7,423 nucleotides of DNA, taken from the NCBI GenBank assembly GCA_903845315.1, contig CAIMWY010000319.1:1-7423 (forward strand). The letters are read 5' to 3'. Below the pieces are notes generated by a model. It saw only the letters and a list, made by a program, of their open reading frames with translations. It had not been told where the DNA came from and searched no databases. This document shows, one piece after another, positions 5,744-7,423 of the stretch. Every line of letters starts with the position of its first letter. Position 1 is the stretch's first letter. This stretch comes from an uncultured Burkholderiales bacterium (GTDB lineage Bacteria > Pseudomonadota > Gammaproteobacteria > Burkholderiales > Burkholderiaceae). Made by a program: the position numbers and the translations under genes.

Positions 5744-7423
5744 TCACTTTTTTTCTGCGGCCAAGGTCGCTCGATTGTCGCGCGAAGCCCACCAAGTGGA
5801 CACTGCCCAGTTTTCAGGCTGGTAGTAACGCGGCGTCACCGGGGGTTGCTCAAAGCGTCCCTGCCTCCAAGCCACACGATGCACGCCGCCATACCAATGT
5901 GGCACAGCGTAATGGCCGTGGCGCAGCACCCTGTCAAGTGCGCGCACGGCAATGATTAACTGCGGTCTTGTTTTGGCAGAGACTACTTTTTCTAACAAGG
6001 CATCCACGGCAGAATCACGCACGCCCGTGAAGTTGCCCGAACCTTCAGTGCTGGCTGCTTTTGAGCCAAAGCGATCCATCAGTTCGGTTCCAGGAGATTC
6101 ACTGCCCACGTTACGGTTGCTGATGATTTCAAAATCAAACACATCCAAACGTTTTTGCAAAATCGCAAAATCGATCACTTTGTAGTTGACCAAAAAGCCG
6201 AGCTTCTCCAAGTTTTTGGCATAGGGAGTGACCACACGGCCCATCGATCCTGAGTTGTCTAAAAACTCGATGGTGAAAGCCTCGCCCTGCGCATTGCGCA
6301 AGGCACCGTCTCGGTAAACCCAACCAGCCTGGGCTAACAAGGCCTTGGCTTGGCGTAAATGGTCGCGCAGGGTCTGGCCTGTGGCTGGGTCAATTTCGGT
6401 GCTTGGCGGCTGCGGTACTGGCGAATCAAACACCGCAGGTGCCAGTTGATTTCGCAGGGGTGTCAACAATGCCAATTCATCAGCATCGGGGAAGTTGGTG
6501 GCTTCAAAGTCGCTGGCCACAAAATAACCTCGCACGCGACGGTAAGCGTTGTAGAAAAGTTGGCGATTCATCCACTCAAAGTCCATCGCCAAGCCAATGG
6601 CTTCACGTACACGCACATCTTGAAACTTAGGCAAACGGGTGTTGAACAAAAAGCCCTGAAAGTCTCCAGCGTTTCCATGTCGGAGTTCGCGCTTGATCAA
6701 CTGCCCATTATTAAAGGGTTTGCCACTGTAAGCACGTGCCCATTCACGCGCAATGAATGATTGAATCAAATCAAACTCACCCGCTTTGAAACCTTCAAGT
6801 TGTGCTGTGTTGTCTTTGTAAAGGCGATAGGTGACGCGGTCAAAATTGAAGTGGCCTCGGCGCACATTCACATCACGTCCCCAGTAATTGAGATCTCTGT
6901 CGTAGCTGATGTCACGCCCAAATACAACCCGCCCCACTTTGTAAGGTCCACTGCCAAGGGGCAGGTCGGTGATGATTTTGTCGAAGGGTTTGACAACGCC
7001 GTCTTTTACACCCCATTGCCGGCTAAATACTGGCAAATTACCCACGATCAGGGGCAGTTCCGGATTTACCCGTGAAAAGTCAAAGCGCACGGTACGCGCA
7101 TCAATCACTTTGACGCCTGAAACTTCCGAGTAGAGGGTGCGAAACTGCGGCGCCGCTTCTTTGCTGGTGAGCTTATCAAAGGAATGTTTGACATCGTCAG
7201 CCAATACAGCGTCGCCATTATGGAAACGAGCTTCAGCACGCAAACGAAAAGTGACCGAGCGTTTATCTGCGGCCACGCTCACATCCTCGGCCAAAAGGCC
7301 ATAAGCCGTGGTGGGCTCGTCTAAATTTCCTGTTAACAACGTTTCAAACACCAACCCCGCCAAGCCCGGGGCAGCATTACCTTTGAGTGTGTAAGGGTTG
7401 TATTTGTCAAAGCTCGAAGCCCG
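5744..7423 (-). CDS. yejA: YejA-like periplasmic peptide-binding protein (5' end outside the window)
   Basis: This is the substrate-binding subunit of the importer and belongs to the family 5 extracellular solute-binding proteins (SBP_bac_5). The frame is open at the right edge, so 559 residues are visible. The signal peptide and roughly the first 50 or more residues are missing, since relatives are about 600. The visible part starts RASSFDKYNPYTLKG, matching the YejA segment around FDNFNRYALRG. It continues through ARFHNGDAVLADDVKHSFDK (about 65-84), LGSGPYKV (156-163), a long central lobe with REAIGLAMDFEWMNRQLFYN (273-292) and FPDADELALL (311-320), to ALDRVLRHGHYAVPHWY (about 495-511) and a WWASRDN tail. 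The block around DFEWMN is characteristic of YejA rather than OppA or DppA. In E. coli the YejABEF system takes up microcin C and peptides; the substrate here is not known. Stop TGA at 5744, 9 bases before yejB. Confidence 0.93.
   Translation of the reverse strand, partial: RASSFDKYNPYTLKGNAAPGLAGLVFETLLTGNLDEPTTAYGLLAEDVSVAADKRSVTFRLRAEARFHNGDAVLADDVKHSFDKLTSKEAAPQFRTLYSEVSGVKVIDARTVRFDFSRVNPELPLIVGNLPVFSRQWGVKDGVVKPFDKIITDLPLGSGPYKVGRVVFGRDISYDRDLNYWGRDVNVRRGHFNFDRVTYRLYKDNTAQLEGFKAGEFDLIQSFIAREWARAYSGKPFNNGQLIKRELRHGNAGDFQGFLFNTRLPKFQDVRVREAIGLAMDFEWMNRQLFYNAYRRVRGYFVASDFEATNFPDADELALLTPLRNQLAPAVFDSPVPQPPSTEIDPATGQTLRDHLRQAKALLAQAGWVYRDGALRNAQGEAFTIEFLDNSGSMGRVVTPYAKNLEKLGFLVNYKVIDFAILQKRLDVFDFEIISNRNVGSESPGTELMDRFGSKAASTEGSGNFTGVRDSAVDALLEKVVSAKTRPQLIIAVRALDRVLRHGHYAVPHWYGGVHRVAWRQGRFEQPPVTPRYYQPENWAVSTWWASRDNRATLAAEKK

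Noticed and set aside
7361..7363. TTG at 7363 as the start of the yejA-like gene
   Set aside because: The frame is open to the window edge, and the upstream codons (RASSFDKYNPYTLKG) match conserved YejA sequence. The gene therefore continues beyond the window; a start here would also remove the signal peptide.
1..7423. Mobile element, phage, CRISPR, toxin-antitoxin or other novel defence-like system
   Set aside because: Both strands were read for transposase, integrase or nuclease-like products, terminal inverted repeats and regular repeat arrays. Nothing was seen, and all coding space is taken by recognised housekeeping and transport genes.

Overview
The window is ordinary, densely packed bacterial chromosome, with every gene on the minus strand, so it reads from right to left. 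It holds two transcription units. The first is an ABC importer operon of the YejABEF type, with the binding-protein gene cut by the right edge. The second is the start of the conserved rimP-nusA(-infB) ribosome-maturation and transcription-factor operon, with nusA cut by the left edge. The long RimP C-terminal tail, the NusA domain layout and the general protein character suggest a betaproteobacterium of the Burkholderiales, possibly Comamonadaceae. That placement is inferred from recalled family features and was not tested by any search.

Layout in the direction of transcription: yejA-like periplasmic binding protein (7423 to 5744, 5' end missing), yejB-like permease (5734 to 4700), yejE-like permease (most likely GTG start at 4716, to 3673), yejF-like double ATPase (3676 to 2042), a 146-base intergenic region, rimP (1895 to 1338, GTG start), and nusA (1309 to 1, 3' end missing). 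The four transporter genes are 9 bases apart or overlapping and should be one transcript. Together they would make one importer for oligopeptides or peptide-like compounds: YejA captures substrate in the periplasm, YejB and YejE form the channel, and YejF supplies both ATPase sites. RimP matures the 30S subunit. NusA controls pausing, termination and antitermination by RNA polymerase.

The most interesting part is the rimP leader. A good sigma-70-type promoter (-35 at 2010-2015, -10 at 1987-1992, spacer 17) is followed almost at once by a strong intrinsic-terminator hairpin with a run of eight U (1935-1976), all before the rimP start codon. That is the layout of a transcription attenuator on the operon that encodes NusA. 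The same hairpin is also the only visible terminator for the transporter operon. I see no mobile element, CRISPR array, phage gene, tRNA or rRNA, and no evidence of an undescribed multi-gene system. No gene-free stretch exceeds 300 bases.
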